DNA of 49,600 bases from Bacillota bacterium. Lineage in GTDB: Bacteria; Bacillota; Dethiobacteria; DTU022. The DNA lies in assembly GCA_029552125.1 (NCBI GenBank), contig JAKPEE010000038.1:1-49600 (forward strand). Direction: 5' to 3'. Below, piece after piece: positions 36,360-45,952 of this stretch (position 1 is the first letter of the stretch; each line of letters opens with the position of its first letter). Both the position numbers and the translations under genes were made by a program. The notes under the pieces were generated by a model. That model searched no databases. It was given only the letters and a program-made list of their open reading frames with translations, and was not told the DNA's origin.

Positions 36360-36599
36360 TTTCCCAGCGGCAGGATTAGAGGGATGTTTGTTGAACTCTA
36401 AATATTGCTTTAGCTGATATGGGAAGCAAAGAGTAGCCGGCAACCTTAAGAATTCAGGCTCCCGGCCTTTTCCGCCCCAAGGAACGGCTGTTTAACTTCA
36501 TAAGCTGTTGCCTGAAGACTCCGGCCGCCACCTTATTCGTTACCGGGTGTGCGGCCTCCGCTAATAATATTGCTTGACTTGGATAGGAGACGGTAACGC
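36360..36599 (+). other. Gap before two-component operon
   Basis: No gene, repeat or clear promoter found. The segment is probably debris of the same deletion that destroyed the upstream aminotransferase gene. GGAGACGG at 36586-36593 is the ribosome binding site of the response regulator. Confidence 0.4.
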
Positions 36600-37292
36600 A
36601 TGACCAAAGTAAAAGTGCTGGTGGTAGACGACGAGAGAACCCTGGTCAAAGCCTTGAAATTTAACCTGGAAAAAGAGGGGTTTCGGGTCGAAGAAGCTTA
36701 TAACGGCGAAGAGGCGCTAAGAAAAGTGGCCGAGGTAGAACCCGATATCATAGTCCTTGACCTGATGCTACCCGGGCTGGATGGTTTTGAAGTCTGCCGC
36801 CAGGTCCGCAAAAAATTGGACACGCCGATTATTATGCTGACCGCACGCGGTGACGATATCGACAAAGTATTGGGGTTGGAACTGGGTGCCGACGATTACC
36901 TGACCAAGCCATTTAACCCCCGGGAACTGGTGGCGAGAATTAAAGCCATACTAAGAAGAAGCGTAAACCGCGAAGAAGGTGTGAAAAAGCTCATCGAGAT
37001 TGGCGGCCTGCAGATTGACCTGCTGCAGCACCGGGTCCGTCTTAATGATAAAGAGATTGAGCTGACGTCAAAAGAGTTTGCCCTGCTAAGTTTTCTCGCT
37101 TCCAACGCCGGCCGGGTTTATTCCCGCGAACAGCTGCTGGAACAAGTGTGGGGCTATAATTATTACGGTGACGCGCGCACCGTAGATGTGCACATTCGCC
37201 ACCTGCGGGAAAAAATAGAGAAGGATCCAGGCAACCCGGAGCTGATTATTACAGTATGGGGAACCGGTTATAAGTTTAGGGAGGAACCCTGA
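36600..37292 (+). CDS. OmpR/PhoB-family response regulator
   Basis: A 230-residue response regulator. The receiver domain (1-118) has the acidic pair D10/D11, the phosphoacceptor D54 (IVLDLMLPGLDG), T in MLTARGD and the lysine in YLTKPFN. The winged-helix domain (about 133-228) ends TVDVHIRHLREKIEKDPGNPELIITVWGTGYKF. It is typical of WalR/ResD/MtrA-like regulators. The stop overlaps the kinase start by 1 nt (TGATG), so the pair is coupled. Targets are unknown. Confidence 0.95.
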   Translation: MTKVKVLVVDDERTLVKALKFNLEKEGFRVEEAYNGEEALRKVAEVEPDIIVLDLMLPGLDGFEVCRQVRKKLDTPIIMLTARGDDIDKVLGLELGADDYLTKPFNPRELVARIKAILRRSVNREEGVKKLIEIGGLQIDLLQHRVRLNDKEIELTSKEFALLSFLASNAGRVYSREQLLEQVWGYNYYGDARTVDVHIRHLREKIEKDPGNPELIITVWGTGYKFREEP

Positions 37293-38746
37293 TGTTTACC
37301 TTTCACAGTATCCGCTCCCGCCTTACTGTGACTTTTTTGGCGATTATTGCGGCGGTAATGATGATTACCAGCCTTTTTTTATATAATCAGTTGGAGCGAT
37401 ATTTTATTAAAAGCATGGTGGACAGCCTTACCCGATCCGGATATGAAGCGGCGATAAATGTGGCCGGCCTTTTACGGGATCAAACCGGCACAGTAGCCGA
37501 CTCTGGCAAGCTCAGTGCCTATGCCGAAAGCGTCAGCCGCCTGGCGGGAGCCCGCATTATCTTTGTTAATCGTGAAGGTATTGTTATTGCCGATTCGGTG
37601 CGGGTGGGCGGAAGGCTGGGGCAAATCCTGGGGCAGGAAGAAATTGACGCTGCCCTGGCCGGCGAGGTGGGGAGCAGTATCCTGGTCAGTGAACAAAGTG
37701 GACAGCTCGTATTGCAGGTGGCTGTACCGATTCTGGAAGAGGGCAGCGATCCTATTGGAGCAGTATTTTTGTCTGCCTCCATGCAAGAGATTTACGGCGG
37801 AGAGCAGGGGCAGGGAATCCTGGAAAGGGTGCGAAATTACCTTTTACTAGCGACTTTAATAGCCGCGGCCGTGGTTGGCGGCGGATCGGTTATCCTGGCC
37901 CGGCGGTTCAGCGGGCCGCTGGAAGTGCTGACCGGCGCGGCTCGCCGCATGGGTGAAGGTGAGCTTAATCAGCGCATTGAAGTTTCTTCAAAAGATGAAA
38001 TCGGGCATCTGGCCGAGCAATTTAATATCATGGCCGCCCGGCTGAACTACTATACCAGCAACTTGAGACACTTTGCCTCCAATGTTTCCCATGAATTGCG
38101 CACTCCTTTAACTTCGCTCAGCCTGATTACCAAATCGATGAAGGATTATGACATGGAGCCGGAACAGCAAAAAGAGTTTTTGGAAGATATGGACCGGGAA
38201 CTGGACCGCCTCATTGCCCTGGTTAATGATCTTCTCGAGCTGACCAAACTGCAGGAAGGGGAACAGCGGCATGATACGATCTGCCTGGTGGAACTTGTGG
38301 AAAATACCGCTTCAAAGCTGAAGCCCCGTTTTGAGCAGTACCATATTCGTTTGATTATGGAACTGCCGCCCCGCCCTGTCTATGTGTCTGGTTCCTTTTT
38401 ACAGCTCAGCCAGGCTTTACGCAATTTGCTCGATAATGCCTTAAAATATACCCCTGCCGGCGGTTGGGTCAGAGTATCAATGCAGCTTCTAAAAGAGGCG
38501 GTTGAAGTAAAGGTTGAGGATTCCGGCTGCGGCATTCCTGAAAAAGATTTACCTAATATTTTTGAGCGGTTTTACCGTGTCGACCAGGCACGCAGCAGGG
38601 AAATGGGAGGTACCGGTCTCGGCCTGGCTATTGTCAAAGAAACTATATTGGCCCATGGAGGCAAAATTTGGGCCGAAAGCAGAGAAGGAGAAGGCAGCAC
38701 CTTTTATTTTAAGTTGCCCCTGCAGGAGAGTATTAATTATAATTAA
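37292..38746 (+). CDS. Membrane sensor histidine kinase
   Basis: A 484-residue kinase. TM1 is at about 12-31 and an extracytoplasmic sensor of about 150 residues follows (32-182; RIIFVNREGIVIADS suggests a PAS/Cache-like fold). TM2 is at 184-203, HAMP at 205-257, and HisKA with phospho-accepting H267 (NVSHELRTPLTSLS). The ATPase domain has NLLDNALKYTPAGG, DSGCGIPEKD, FERFYRVD and GGTGLGLAIV. It pairs with the upstream regulator and precedes a propeller/GerMN protein gene. The ligand is unknown. Confidence 0.95.
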   Translation: MFTFHSIRSRLTVTFLAIIAAVMMITSLFLYNQLERYFIKSMVDSLTRSGYEAAINVAGLLRDQTGTVADSGKLSAYAESVSRLAGARIIFVNREGIVIADSVRVGGRLGQILGQEEIDAALAGEVGSSILVSEQSGQLVLQVAVPILEEGSDPIGAVFLSASMQEIYGGEQGQGILERVRNYLLLATLIAAAVVGGGSVILARRFSGPLEVLTGAARRMGEGELNQRIEVSSKDEIGHLAEQFNIMAARLNYYTSNLRHFASNVSHELRTPLTSLSLITKSMKDYDMEPEQQKEFLEDMDRELDRLIALVNDLLELTKLQEGEQRHDTICLVELVENTASKLKPRFEQYHIRLIMELPPRPVYVSGSFLQLSQALRNLLDNALKYTPAGGWVRVSMQLLKEAVEVKVEDSGCGIPEKDLPNIFERFYRVDQARSREMGGTGLGLAIVKETILAHGGKIWAESREGEGSTFYFKLPLQESINYN

Positions 38747-38843
38747 CGAAATTTAAGTTGAAAATAATAAATCATCCATCATATTTGTTAAAATCGTACT
38801 ATTAAAACAACCTGCTTTGACTTTGACAGGGAGCTCACTTTGA

Positions 38844-40877
38844 ATGAAGCAAAAAATACAACCATATTACTGGTTAATACTTCTGGCAGTTATATTCCTG
38901 GCGGGCGGGATAACCCTATTGGGCTTTCGCCTGTTTGGTTTTCCGTTAAAAAGCGGTACCCCGGTAGAACCGCTGGTGCATAGCGGAGAAAACGGCATGA
39001 TCGACTTCTGGCTGGCCGGAGCCGATTTTATCGATCTTAGCGCTGACCGGAATATGACCGGTATTTTGTTTAGCACCAGCAATAATAAAGTCAGCCTGCT
39101 GGACCGCAAGAAGAGGCTGCTCTGGGAAAAAAGTTTTTCCTCTGAACCACTACAGGCCAAACTATCTTCCTCCGGAGGTTATCTGGCCATTGGTACGAAG
39201 GGCGGCCAGTTGTTTTTTATGTCCGCCAACCAGCAAATGTGGTGGGAGAAGGACGGGGATACCCCGATTAACCATGTTGCCATTTCTGCCACTGGTAAAT
39301 GGATAGCGGTCAGCCGCGGCAACCCGGAAAATGAAGAGCATCTGCTGGAACTCTATGATCAGGAAGGCAACCTGCAGTGGAGTATGGCGACCGGGCCGCT
39401 GCGGCAACTTTTTTTATCCGGCGAACATATCGATCAGGCCAGAATTTTTTACTGCAGCCAGCGTGCGGATGAAACCCTGCTTACTGCTGCCGTAACTCTG
39501 GACGGTGAGACGGAATGGGAGCATGAAGGCGAAAATTTGGTAGCTCTTTCCCGGTCCGGAAACAGGATCGCTGTTATCCGGGAAGACCGCATTGTCATCT
39601 GCAACTATCTCGGCGATCCTCTCTGGTCCCGCATCCTGCCTTTTCCGCTGGAAACAGCGCTTTTTAACCCCCTGAACTATAATATTTTGCTATATGGAAA
39701 AGTGGACAGCAGCGCTAAAAACCTTTACTACTACAGCGCCGAGGGGGCACTGCTATGGGAGGAGCGCGTTCCGGACGGATCTTTGTTTGCCTTTACCCCT
39801 GACGGGCGCCACCTGGTAACCAGTTCCTGGAAGCACTATAAAGAAGATTTCAGCGAAATGATTCTCTTTAATGAAGAAGGGAACGAGTTACAGCGCTGGG
39901 ATGTGGCCATGCGCGTGGAGCATCTTTTGGTAACAGGCAATCGCCGTTATATTGTGGTGGGCGGGGAAGATGGATTTATTGAGGTTATTGACTTAGATGA
40001 ACAATTGGTTAAAGGAGAAAACAGAGCTCCTTCCGCCTGTCCCATTTACAGTCCCTATACCACAGGATCGAACCTGGTGACCCTCTATTTTAGCGACGGT
40101 GAACACCTGGTTCCGGTAACCCGCCAGTTCAGCCAGACAGATAGCCGCATCCGGGCGGCCTTGGAGGAGCTAATTCGCGGACCGGCCCGTGATAGCTTCC
40201 TTTACCGGACCTTTCCCAAGGAAGCTGTAATCGAGCCGCGTTTTAACGAGGATACAGGCCAGCTTTACCTGGAGCTTTCTCCTGAAGTGGCGGCCATGGC
40301 CGGATCTGCTCAGAGCATCACCGCCCTTAATTCTTTGCGCCTTACCTTAAGCGGGTTTCCGGAAATAAAAGAGATTTATCTGACCAGAGACGGCGAACCG
40401 CTGCAATACTTTGGCGACGGGCTGGTACTGGAGCAGCCCCTTTTACAATACCGTTGGAAGGACCCCCTGTTTGTTCCCTATCGTACCGGCGAGCGGTATT
40501 ACCTGATCCCGCGGGAAGCGAAAGATATGGAAATAGAACAGCGCGATCTGGAAGGCCTGCTCAGGGCTGTTTTGCGCAGTTCCCGTTCTTTCTATTTTGT
40601 ACCCAGCGACCTGAATCTCCTGGGAGTAACCGTGGAGGCTGGAGTAGTCAAGATAAACCTGAACGATGCCCTGCTGCCCCTGTTCCCCGAAGCTGGAGGA
40701 AAAGAGGAGCAACTCCATGCCGCGCTACTTTTAGACGCGCTTTTCCTCACTGCCCTGGAAAACAGCAGCGCTACACGAATTGAAATCCTGGTTGAAGGGG
40801 AAAGCTGGACTCCGCCGGAAGGATACCCTTCCTTTATCCGAACCTTCTCTGAACCATATTTTCTTAATCCAGAATAG
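38844..40877 (+). CDS. Membrane-anchored beta-propeller protein with two GerMN domains
   Basis: A 677-residue protein. It has an N-terminal transmembrane anchor (9-28, no lipobox cysteine), then a beta-propeller-like region at about 55-390. Tryptophan-containing repeats LLWEK, MWWEK, LQWSM, TEWEH, PLWSR and LLWEE are spaced about 40-60 residues apart, as in PQQ/WD-type blades. GerMN domain 1 follows at about 410-520 (VTLYFSDGEHLVPVTRQFS, ALEELIRGP) and GerMN domain 2 at about 551-655 (VEAGVVKINLND). GerMN domains occur in the spore-germination protein GerM and in actinobacterial LpqB. It is the third gene after a regulator and kinase (97 nt gap, GGGAG binding site), probably acting outside the membrane with the kinase. 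Function is inferred. Confidence 0.85.
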   Translation: MKQKIQPYYWLILLAVIFLAGGITLLGFRLFGFPLKSGTPVEPLVHSGENGMIDFWLAGADFIDLSADRNMTGILFSTSNNKVSLLDRKKRLLWEKSFSSEPLQAKLSSSGGYLAIGTKGGQLFFMSANQQMWWEKDGDTPINHVAISATGKWIAVSRGNPENEEHLLELYDQEGNLQWSMATGPLRQLFLSGEHIDQARIFYCSQRADETLLTAAVTLDGETEWEHEGENLVALSRSGNRIAVIREDRIVICNYLGDPLWSRILPFPLETALFNPLNYNILLYGKVDSSAKNLYYYSAEGALLWEERVPDGSLFAFTPDGRHLVTSSWKHYKEDFSEMILFNEEGNELQRWDVAMRVEHLLVTGNRRYIVVGGEDGFIEVIDLDEQLVKGENRAPSACPIYSPYTTGSNLVTLYFSDGEHLVPVTRQFSQTDSRIRAALEELIRGPARDSFLYRTFPKEAVIEPRFNEDTGQLYLELSPEVAAMAGSAQSITALNSLRLTLSGFPEIKEIYLTRDGEPLQYFGDGLVLEQPLLQYRWKDPLFVPYRTGERYYLIPREAKDMEIEQRDLEGLLRAVLRSSRSFYFVPSDLNLLGVTVEAGVVKINLNDALLPLFPEAGGKEEQLHAALLLDALFLTALENSSATRIEILVEGESWTPPEGYPSFIRTFSEPYFLNPE

Positions 40878-40933
40878 AACACTTCTGCCGCAAGTGTCAC
40901 ACCAGGCCCAATTAGAGGCTTTTTTATTTTGGT

Positions 40934-40962
40934 TTGTCAAAAGTATGTTTTTGGGCTAAAAT
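40934..40962 (+). promoter_or_regulatory. Promoter of argS
   Basis: TTGTCA (40934-40939), 17 nt, TAAAAT (40957-40962), each hexamer one base from consensus, 28 nt before the argS start. The transcript would have a short leader, without a T-box. Confidence 0.75.
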
Positions 40963-40990
40963 AAGTTAAAAAATAACCGAAGGGATAGCC

Positions 40991-42700
40991 ATGCGTGAGT
41001 ACAAAGATGAAATCGGCCGTTTATTAGAACCCCTGGTCAATTTGACCGCAGCTAGGATCATGGATCTGCTGGAGGTGCCCCCTGAACCTCAACTGGGCGA
41101 CCTTGCTTTTCCCTGTTTCAGCCTTGCTCCGGTCTTAAAAAAATCTCCAGCCGCCATTGCGGAAGAACTCAGCCGGAAGCTATCCGGTCAGCGGGGCACC
41201 TTTTGGGAAAAAGCCGTTTCCCGGGGGCCGTACCTTAATTTTTTCCTTGACCCGGTAGTCTTTGCCCGCGATACCCTGGCCCGGATTTTAAAAGAAAAGA
41301 CGGATTTCGGCAAGACCAATATTGGACAGGGCCGCACCGTGGTTATTGACTACTCCTCGCCCAATATTGCCAAGCCTTTCGGCATCGGCCACATCCGCTC
41401 CACTGTCATCGGACATGCCCTTTATTTGCTCTACCAGGCCCTGGGCTACCGCTGCATCGGCATTAACCACTTGGGGGATTGGGGCACCCAGTTCGGCAAG
41501 CTCATCGTTGCCTATAAGCGCTGGGGCAACGAAGCGGAACTTCTGGCCGATCCGGTAAATTACCTTTTCCAGCTTTACGTGAAATTTCACCAGCTGGCTG
41601 ACAAAGAGCCGGAGCTGGAATACGAGGCCCGTTTCTGGTTTAAAAAGCTGGAAGAGGGGGATGCCGAAGCATATGATTATTGGAACCGTTTCCGCCAGAT
41701 GAGCCTGGACAACTACAATCAGATCTATGACCTGCTGGGGATTAAATTTGACTTTTTCCATGGAGAAAGCCATTATAACGATATGCTGGAGGGGGTCATC
41801 CGCCTGGCCCGGGAAAAAGGCATCGCCCGGGAAAGCGAAGGCGCTTTAATTGTTGACCTTGAGCCCCATGGCCTGCCCCCGGTAATGCTGCAGAAGAAAG
41901 ACGGAGCTACCCTTTACATAACCAGGGATCTGGCCGCAGCCATATACCGTTATGAAACCTTTAATTTTGCCCGGGCGCTTTACGTGGTCGGCGCGGAGCA
42001 AAAGCTGCACTTCCAGCAACTGTTCAAAGTCCTGGAGCTGCTCGGGTTTGAGTGGGCGCAAAACTGCTTTCATATTCCTTTTGGCTTAATTCGCTTTAAA
42101 GAAGGGCGCATGTCAACCCGCGAGGGAAATGTTATTTTTCTGGAAGAAGTGCTGCAGCGGGCTATCCGCATGGCCCGGGAGATTATTGAAGAGAAGAATC
42201 CCGGCCTGGCCGACAAGGAAAGCGCCGCCATTGCCGTGGGCCTGGGTGCGGTGCGCTTTGGCGACTTGAGCAATGACCGCATCAAAGATATTGAGTTCGA
42301 CTGGGATAAAGCCCTTGATTTTTCCGGGGAAACAGCCGCCTATATCCAGTATGCCCATGCCCGCATCTGCAGTATCCTGCGTAAGGCTGGAGGTGCCGAG
42401 TTAACCTGGAGTGATGATGCCGCAGCCTATTTGCAGCAGGAAGAGGAACGGGCTTTAGTGAAAATCCTGGCCCTGCTGCCGGAAAAAGTGCTGGCTTCCG
42501 CCGAAGCATACCGCCCTTCCATCCTGGCCCGCTATCTCATCGATGTAGCCCGCGGCTTTAACCGGTTTTACCACCGGTGCCCGGTGCTGGGCAGCGATGC
42601 CGCCCTGCAGCAGGCTCGGCTGCTGCTGATAGACGCCACGCGCCAGGTGCTGGTCAACGGGTTGGCATTACTGGGCATCGCCGCCCCGGAGGAAATGTGA
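40991..42700 (+). CDS. argS: Arginyl-tRNA synthetase
   Basis: A 569-residue class I synthetase. The N-terminal Add-1 domain (about 1-100) is followed by YSSPNIAKPFGIGHIRST with the HIGH-type HIRS at 134-137. The KMSKS position is replaced by FKEGRMSTREGNV, and the DALR anticodon-binding domain is at the C-terminus (YIQYAHARICSILRKAG onward). AAGGGAT lies 6 nt upstream. tRNA-Arg(ACG) is encoded 1.8 kb downstream, after serS. Confidence 0.98.
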   Translation: MREYKDEIGRLLEPLVNLTAARIMDLLEVPPEPQLGDLAFPCFSLAPVLKKSPAAIAEELSRKLSGQRGTFWEKAVSRGPYLNFFLDPVVFARDTLARILKEKTDFGKTNIGQGRTVVIDYSSPNIAKPFGIGHIRSTVIGHALYLLYQALGYRCIGINHLGDWGTQFGKLIVAYKRWGNEAELLADPVNYLFQLYVKFHQLADKEPELEYEARFWFKKLEEGDAEAYDYWNRFRQMSLDNYNQIYDLLGIKFDFFHGESHYNDMLEGVIRLAREKGIARESEGALIVDLEPHGLPPVMLQKKDGATLYITRDLAAAIYRYETFNFARALYVVGAEQKLHFQQLFKVLELLGFEWAQNCFHIPFGLIRFKEGRMSTREGNVIFLEEVLQRAIRMAREIIEEKNPGLADKESAAIAVGLGAVRFGDLSNDRIKDIEFDWDKALDFSGETAAYIQYAHARICSILRKAGGAELTWSDDAAAYLQQEEERALVKILALLPEKVLASAEAYRPSILARYLIDVARGFNRFYHRCPVLGSDAALQQARLLLIDATRQVLVNGLALLGIAAPEEM

Positions 42701-42703
42701 GCG

Positions 42704-42735
42704 GGTGCACTGCCAGGCAAGGTGGCACCTTTTTA
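42704..42735 (+). terminator. argS terminator-like hairpin
   Basis: GGTGC pairs with GCACC with an imperfect inner stem and is followed by TTTTTAT. It starts 3 nt after the argS stop. Confidence 0.5.
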
Positions 42736-42784
42736 TACGATTGACTTGATCCTACCTGGCCACAGAGGCGGGAAGGTAAAGGTG

Positions 42785-42804
42785 GGGCGCAGCGTGCTGC
42801 GCCC
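42785..42804. promoter_or_regulatory. Tight GC hairpin in serS leader
   Basis: GGGCGCAG, loop CGTG, CTGCGCCC is a perfect 8-bp stem without T-run, 100 nt before serS. It lies between the argS terminator and serS and is not repeated elsewhere in the window. Confidence 0.45.
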
Positions 42805-42865
42805 GCAAACATGCTTGATGCCAAGTGAAGTTAATTAAAAACCAGAGGGATCGCCGGGCTGTTGA

Positions 42866-44182
<1,317 letters not shown>

Positions 44183-44298
44183 ATTGAACAGGTGCGGCCT
44201 TAACTTTCCGCCCCGGCTATTGGGGCTGCCGGTTTTGCTCCGTTGACAATACGGAGCCCGTTTGTTATACTTATTCTTGCTTAGCTTACCGCTTTGCT

Positions 44299-44385
44299 GG
44301 AGGGGTGTCCGAGCGGTTTAAGGAGCCGGTCTTGAAAATCGGTGACCCGAAAGGGCCGTGGGTTCGAATCCCACCCCCTCCGCCA
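44299..44385 (+). tRNA. tRNA-Ser (anticodon UGA)
   Basis: The acceptor arms GGAGGGG and CCCCTCC pair, followed by discriminator G and encoded CCA. The anticodon loop is CTTGAAAA with TGA. A long variable arm (class II tRNA) and the T-arm GGGTTCGAATCCC are present. Confidence 0.96.
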
Positions 44386-44399
44386 GTACAGGGAGATAC

Positions 44400-44493
44400 G
44401 GAGAGATGGCCGAGAGGTCGAAGGCGGTCGCCTGCTAAGCGATTAAGTGGGTAAAAACCTGCTTCGAGGGTTCGAATCCCTCTCTCTCCGCCA
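44400..44493 (+). tRNA. tRNA-Ser (anticodon GCU)
   Basis: Acceptor GGAGAGA pairs with TCTCTCC, then G and encoded CCA. The anticodon loop has GCT (CTGCTAAG). A long variable arm and GGGTTCGAATCCC T-arm are seen. It starts 14 nt after the previous tRNA. Confidence 0.96.
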
Positions 44494-44496
44494 TAG

Positions 44497-44574
44497 GCGC
44501 CCGTAGCTCAGTCCGGATAGAGTAACTGACTACGAATCAGGAGGTCGCAGGTTCAAATCCTGCCGGGCGCACCA
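44497..44574 (+). tRNA. tRNA-Arg (anticodon ACG)
   Basis: Acceptor GCGCCCG pairs with CGGGCGC, then A and encoded CCA. The anticodon loop is CTACGAA with ACG; A34 is the substrate of TadA, encoded 1.6 kb downstream. T-arm CAGGTTCAAATCCTG. Confidence 0.96.
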
Positions 44575-44582
44575 CTGAATTT

Positions 44583-44636
44583 AAAGGGTTTTTGGAGCAT
44601 TATGTTAGTGATTAGCTCAAAAACCCTTTTATTTTT
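44583..44636 (+). terminator. Terminator of serS-tRNA cluster
   Basis: AAAGGGTTTTTGGAGC (44583-44598) pairs with GCTCAAAAACCCTTTT (44615-44630) and a T-rich tract follows. The long AT/GC stem is symmetrical and could also stop the leftward phosphatase transcript. Confidence 0.9.
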
Positions 44637-44741
44637 CTCTTTACAATTTTTGGCGAGATCGAGACGCCGCCCTATGGCTCTGGCCAAGCAATTAAGACAG
44701 GCGATGGAGTCCCGTTGTAATCACGAAAAAAGCGCCTATTA

Positions 44742-45392
44742 TCAGCGGTTGTTTAAATTCAGAAATTTCTTCGACCGGAGCGGCAGCAGGTGGCAGGTGT
44801 CGTTCATGCTTTCCACAACGAAGGCTGAGCCGCTGTACTCGAGAACGTTCAGGCAGGTGGTGTCCTGCTTTATTTTCCAGAACGCGCTTAAACCCGCGCC
44901 GAGCAAGCGACATAGCAGCACCTTGGTCACAACGCGGTGGGTAACAATGACCAGGTCGCGGTTCTGGTTTTTTTGGGCGAGGCGGTAGAGCGCCGCTTCA
45001 GCGCGTTCAGTTACTTCTGCCAGCGATCCGCCCCCGGGGAAAACAATTTCTTGGGGTTCAGTCAGCCACTGCCGGAAAAGATCGGGGTAGAGCCGCGCAA
45101 TTTCAGTTTTGGCCTGGCCTTGCCACCGGCCGAAATTCAAGTCAGTAAAAGCTTGTTCTGTAACAAAGCCACAGTCTAAGAAGGAGGCGGCGATTTGCGC
45201 TGTTTCCGCGGCCCTTTTCAGCGGGCTGGAGAAGAACAGGGGATCTTTCAGGTTGCGGATTTGCAGCGCTTTCCCCAGCGCAGCGGCCTGTTTTTTTCCG
45301 TAATCGTCCAGGGGCACATCGATAGTGCCGCGAAATATTTCTTCTTTATTCCAGGCCGTTTGCCCGTGCCTGATTAAATAGATGCGGCTCAT
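44742..45392 (-). CDS. Histidine phosphatase (phosphoglycerate mutase-like)
   Basis: A 216-residue histidine phosphatase superfamily member. The catalytic motif is LIRHGQTAWN (H9), and the FSSPLKRAAETAQIAA block supplies an arginine. The second histidine is in VTHRVVTKVL, where most relatives have S/T-H-G-G. Substrate cannot be predicted; relatives include CobC-type alpha-ribazole phosphatase and broad-range phosphatases. It is transcribed toward the tRNA cluster, opposite to its neighbours, and lies 12 nt after an XRE regulator gene, so the two form an operon. Confidence 0.85.
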   Translation of the reverse strand: MSRIYLIRHGQTAWNKEEIFRGTIDVPLDDYGKKQAAALGKALQIRNLKDPLFFSSPLKRAAETAQIAASFLDCGFVTEQAFTDLNFGRWQGQAKTEIARLYPDLFRQWLTEPQEIVFPGGGSLAEVTERAEAALYRLAQKNQNRDLVIVTHRVVTKVLLCRLLGAGLSAFWKIKQDTTCLNVLEYSGSAFVVESMNDTCHLLPLRSKKFLNLNNR

Positions 45393-45404
45393 ATCATCAC
45401 TTCA

Positions 45405-45737
45405 CTATTTTGGCCTGTTTTTTTTGTCTTCTTCGATGAAATACTGTGCAATCGCTTTTAATTGCTGATATATTTCCGGCGGCAGGCTTTCATAGTGGGT
45501 CAGAGAGTCCGCCGCCAGCAGCTTTTCGTAATTACGGATATTGGTTCGTCCCAGGAGGTAATCGGTTGATACCCCGTAAAAGTCGGCCAGTTTGTTGAGA
45601 GTGGCGTAGTCGGGGGTGCGCCTGTTATTTTCATAGCGGGAGATCATGACATTGCTGATACGGAGTGCTTTGGCCAGTTCAAGCTGGGATAACCCTTTTT
45701 CCTCTCTTAATTTTTTTAAACGGCTGCCGAGTTCCAT
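45405..45737 (-). CDS. XRE-family transcriptional repressor
   Basis: A 110-residue DNA-binding protein. The helix-turn-helix (about 5-60) reads LKKLREEKGLSQLELAKALRISNVMISRYENNRRTPDYATL, and the linker DFYGVSTDYLLGR is typical of SinR/ImmR-like repressors. A C-terminal helical segment may mediate oligomerisation. The start at 45737 has GGAGG 6 nt upstream; the upstream in-frame ATG at 45752 has no site. It is divergent from the Spo0E-like gene, with a perfect operator at 45831-45847. Repression of that promoter is inferred. Confidence 0.88.
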   Translation of the reverse strand: MELGSRLKKLREEKGLSQLELAKALRISNVMISRYENNRRTPDYATLNKLADFYGVSTDYLLGRTNIRNYEKLLAADSLTHYESLPPEIYQQLKAIAQYFIEEDKKNRPK

Positions 45738-45824
45738 ATAATCCTCCACCATCTGTTCTTAAAACCAGCTTAGCATAAGGAAATTTTTTATTAAAGAAAT
45801 TTTACCATTCCGGAAAATTTTAGT

Positions 45825-45854
45825 TTGACAATTACCAATATGGTAATATATAAT
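45825..45854 (+). promoter_or_regulatory. Promoter with embedded operator, Spo0E-like gene
   Basis: A perfect TTGACA (45825-45830), 18-nt spacer and TATAAT (45849-45854). The spacer holds the palindrome ATTACCAATATGGTAAT (45831-45847; 7-bp arms). A repressor bound there would block RNA polymerase. A weaker half-site, TTTACCATT, lies at 45801-45809. Confidence 0.88.
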
Positions 45855-45904
45855 GGTTACGACCCCGGCGAAGCAAGGCAGCCGCTAACAAAGGGGAAAA
45901 CTTA

Positions 45905-45952
45905 ATGAAAAGGCTGCCGGAAAGGGGCGGCCTTGGACAGGCAACGGCTTGA
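45905..45952 (+). CDS. Possible 15-codon leader peptide overlapping Spo0E-like start
   Basis: MKRLPERGGLGQATA is preceded by AAGGGG 8 nt upstream, a better binding site than most genes here have. It overlaps the Spo0E-like start in another frame and ends 20 nt inside it. It may couple translation or be a chance frame; I do not know its function. Confidence 0.35.
   Translation: MKRLPERGGLGQATA

Noticed and set aside
42704-42735. AAGGTGGCACC before serS taken as a T-box core
   Set aside because: It lacks the full T-box consensus and stem I, sits right after the argS stop and fits a terminator better.
44602-44988. Plus-strand frame of 128 codons opposite the phosphatase gene
   Set aside because: The minus-strand frame encodes a clear histidine phosphatase; the plus frame is its shadow and starts inside a terminator.
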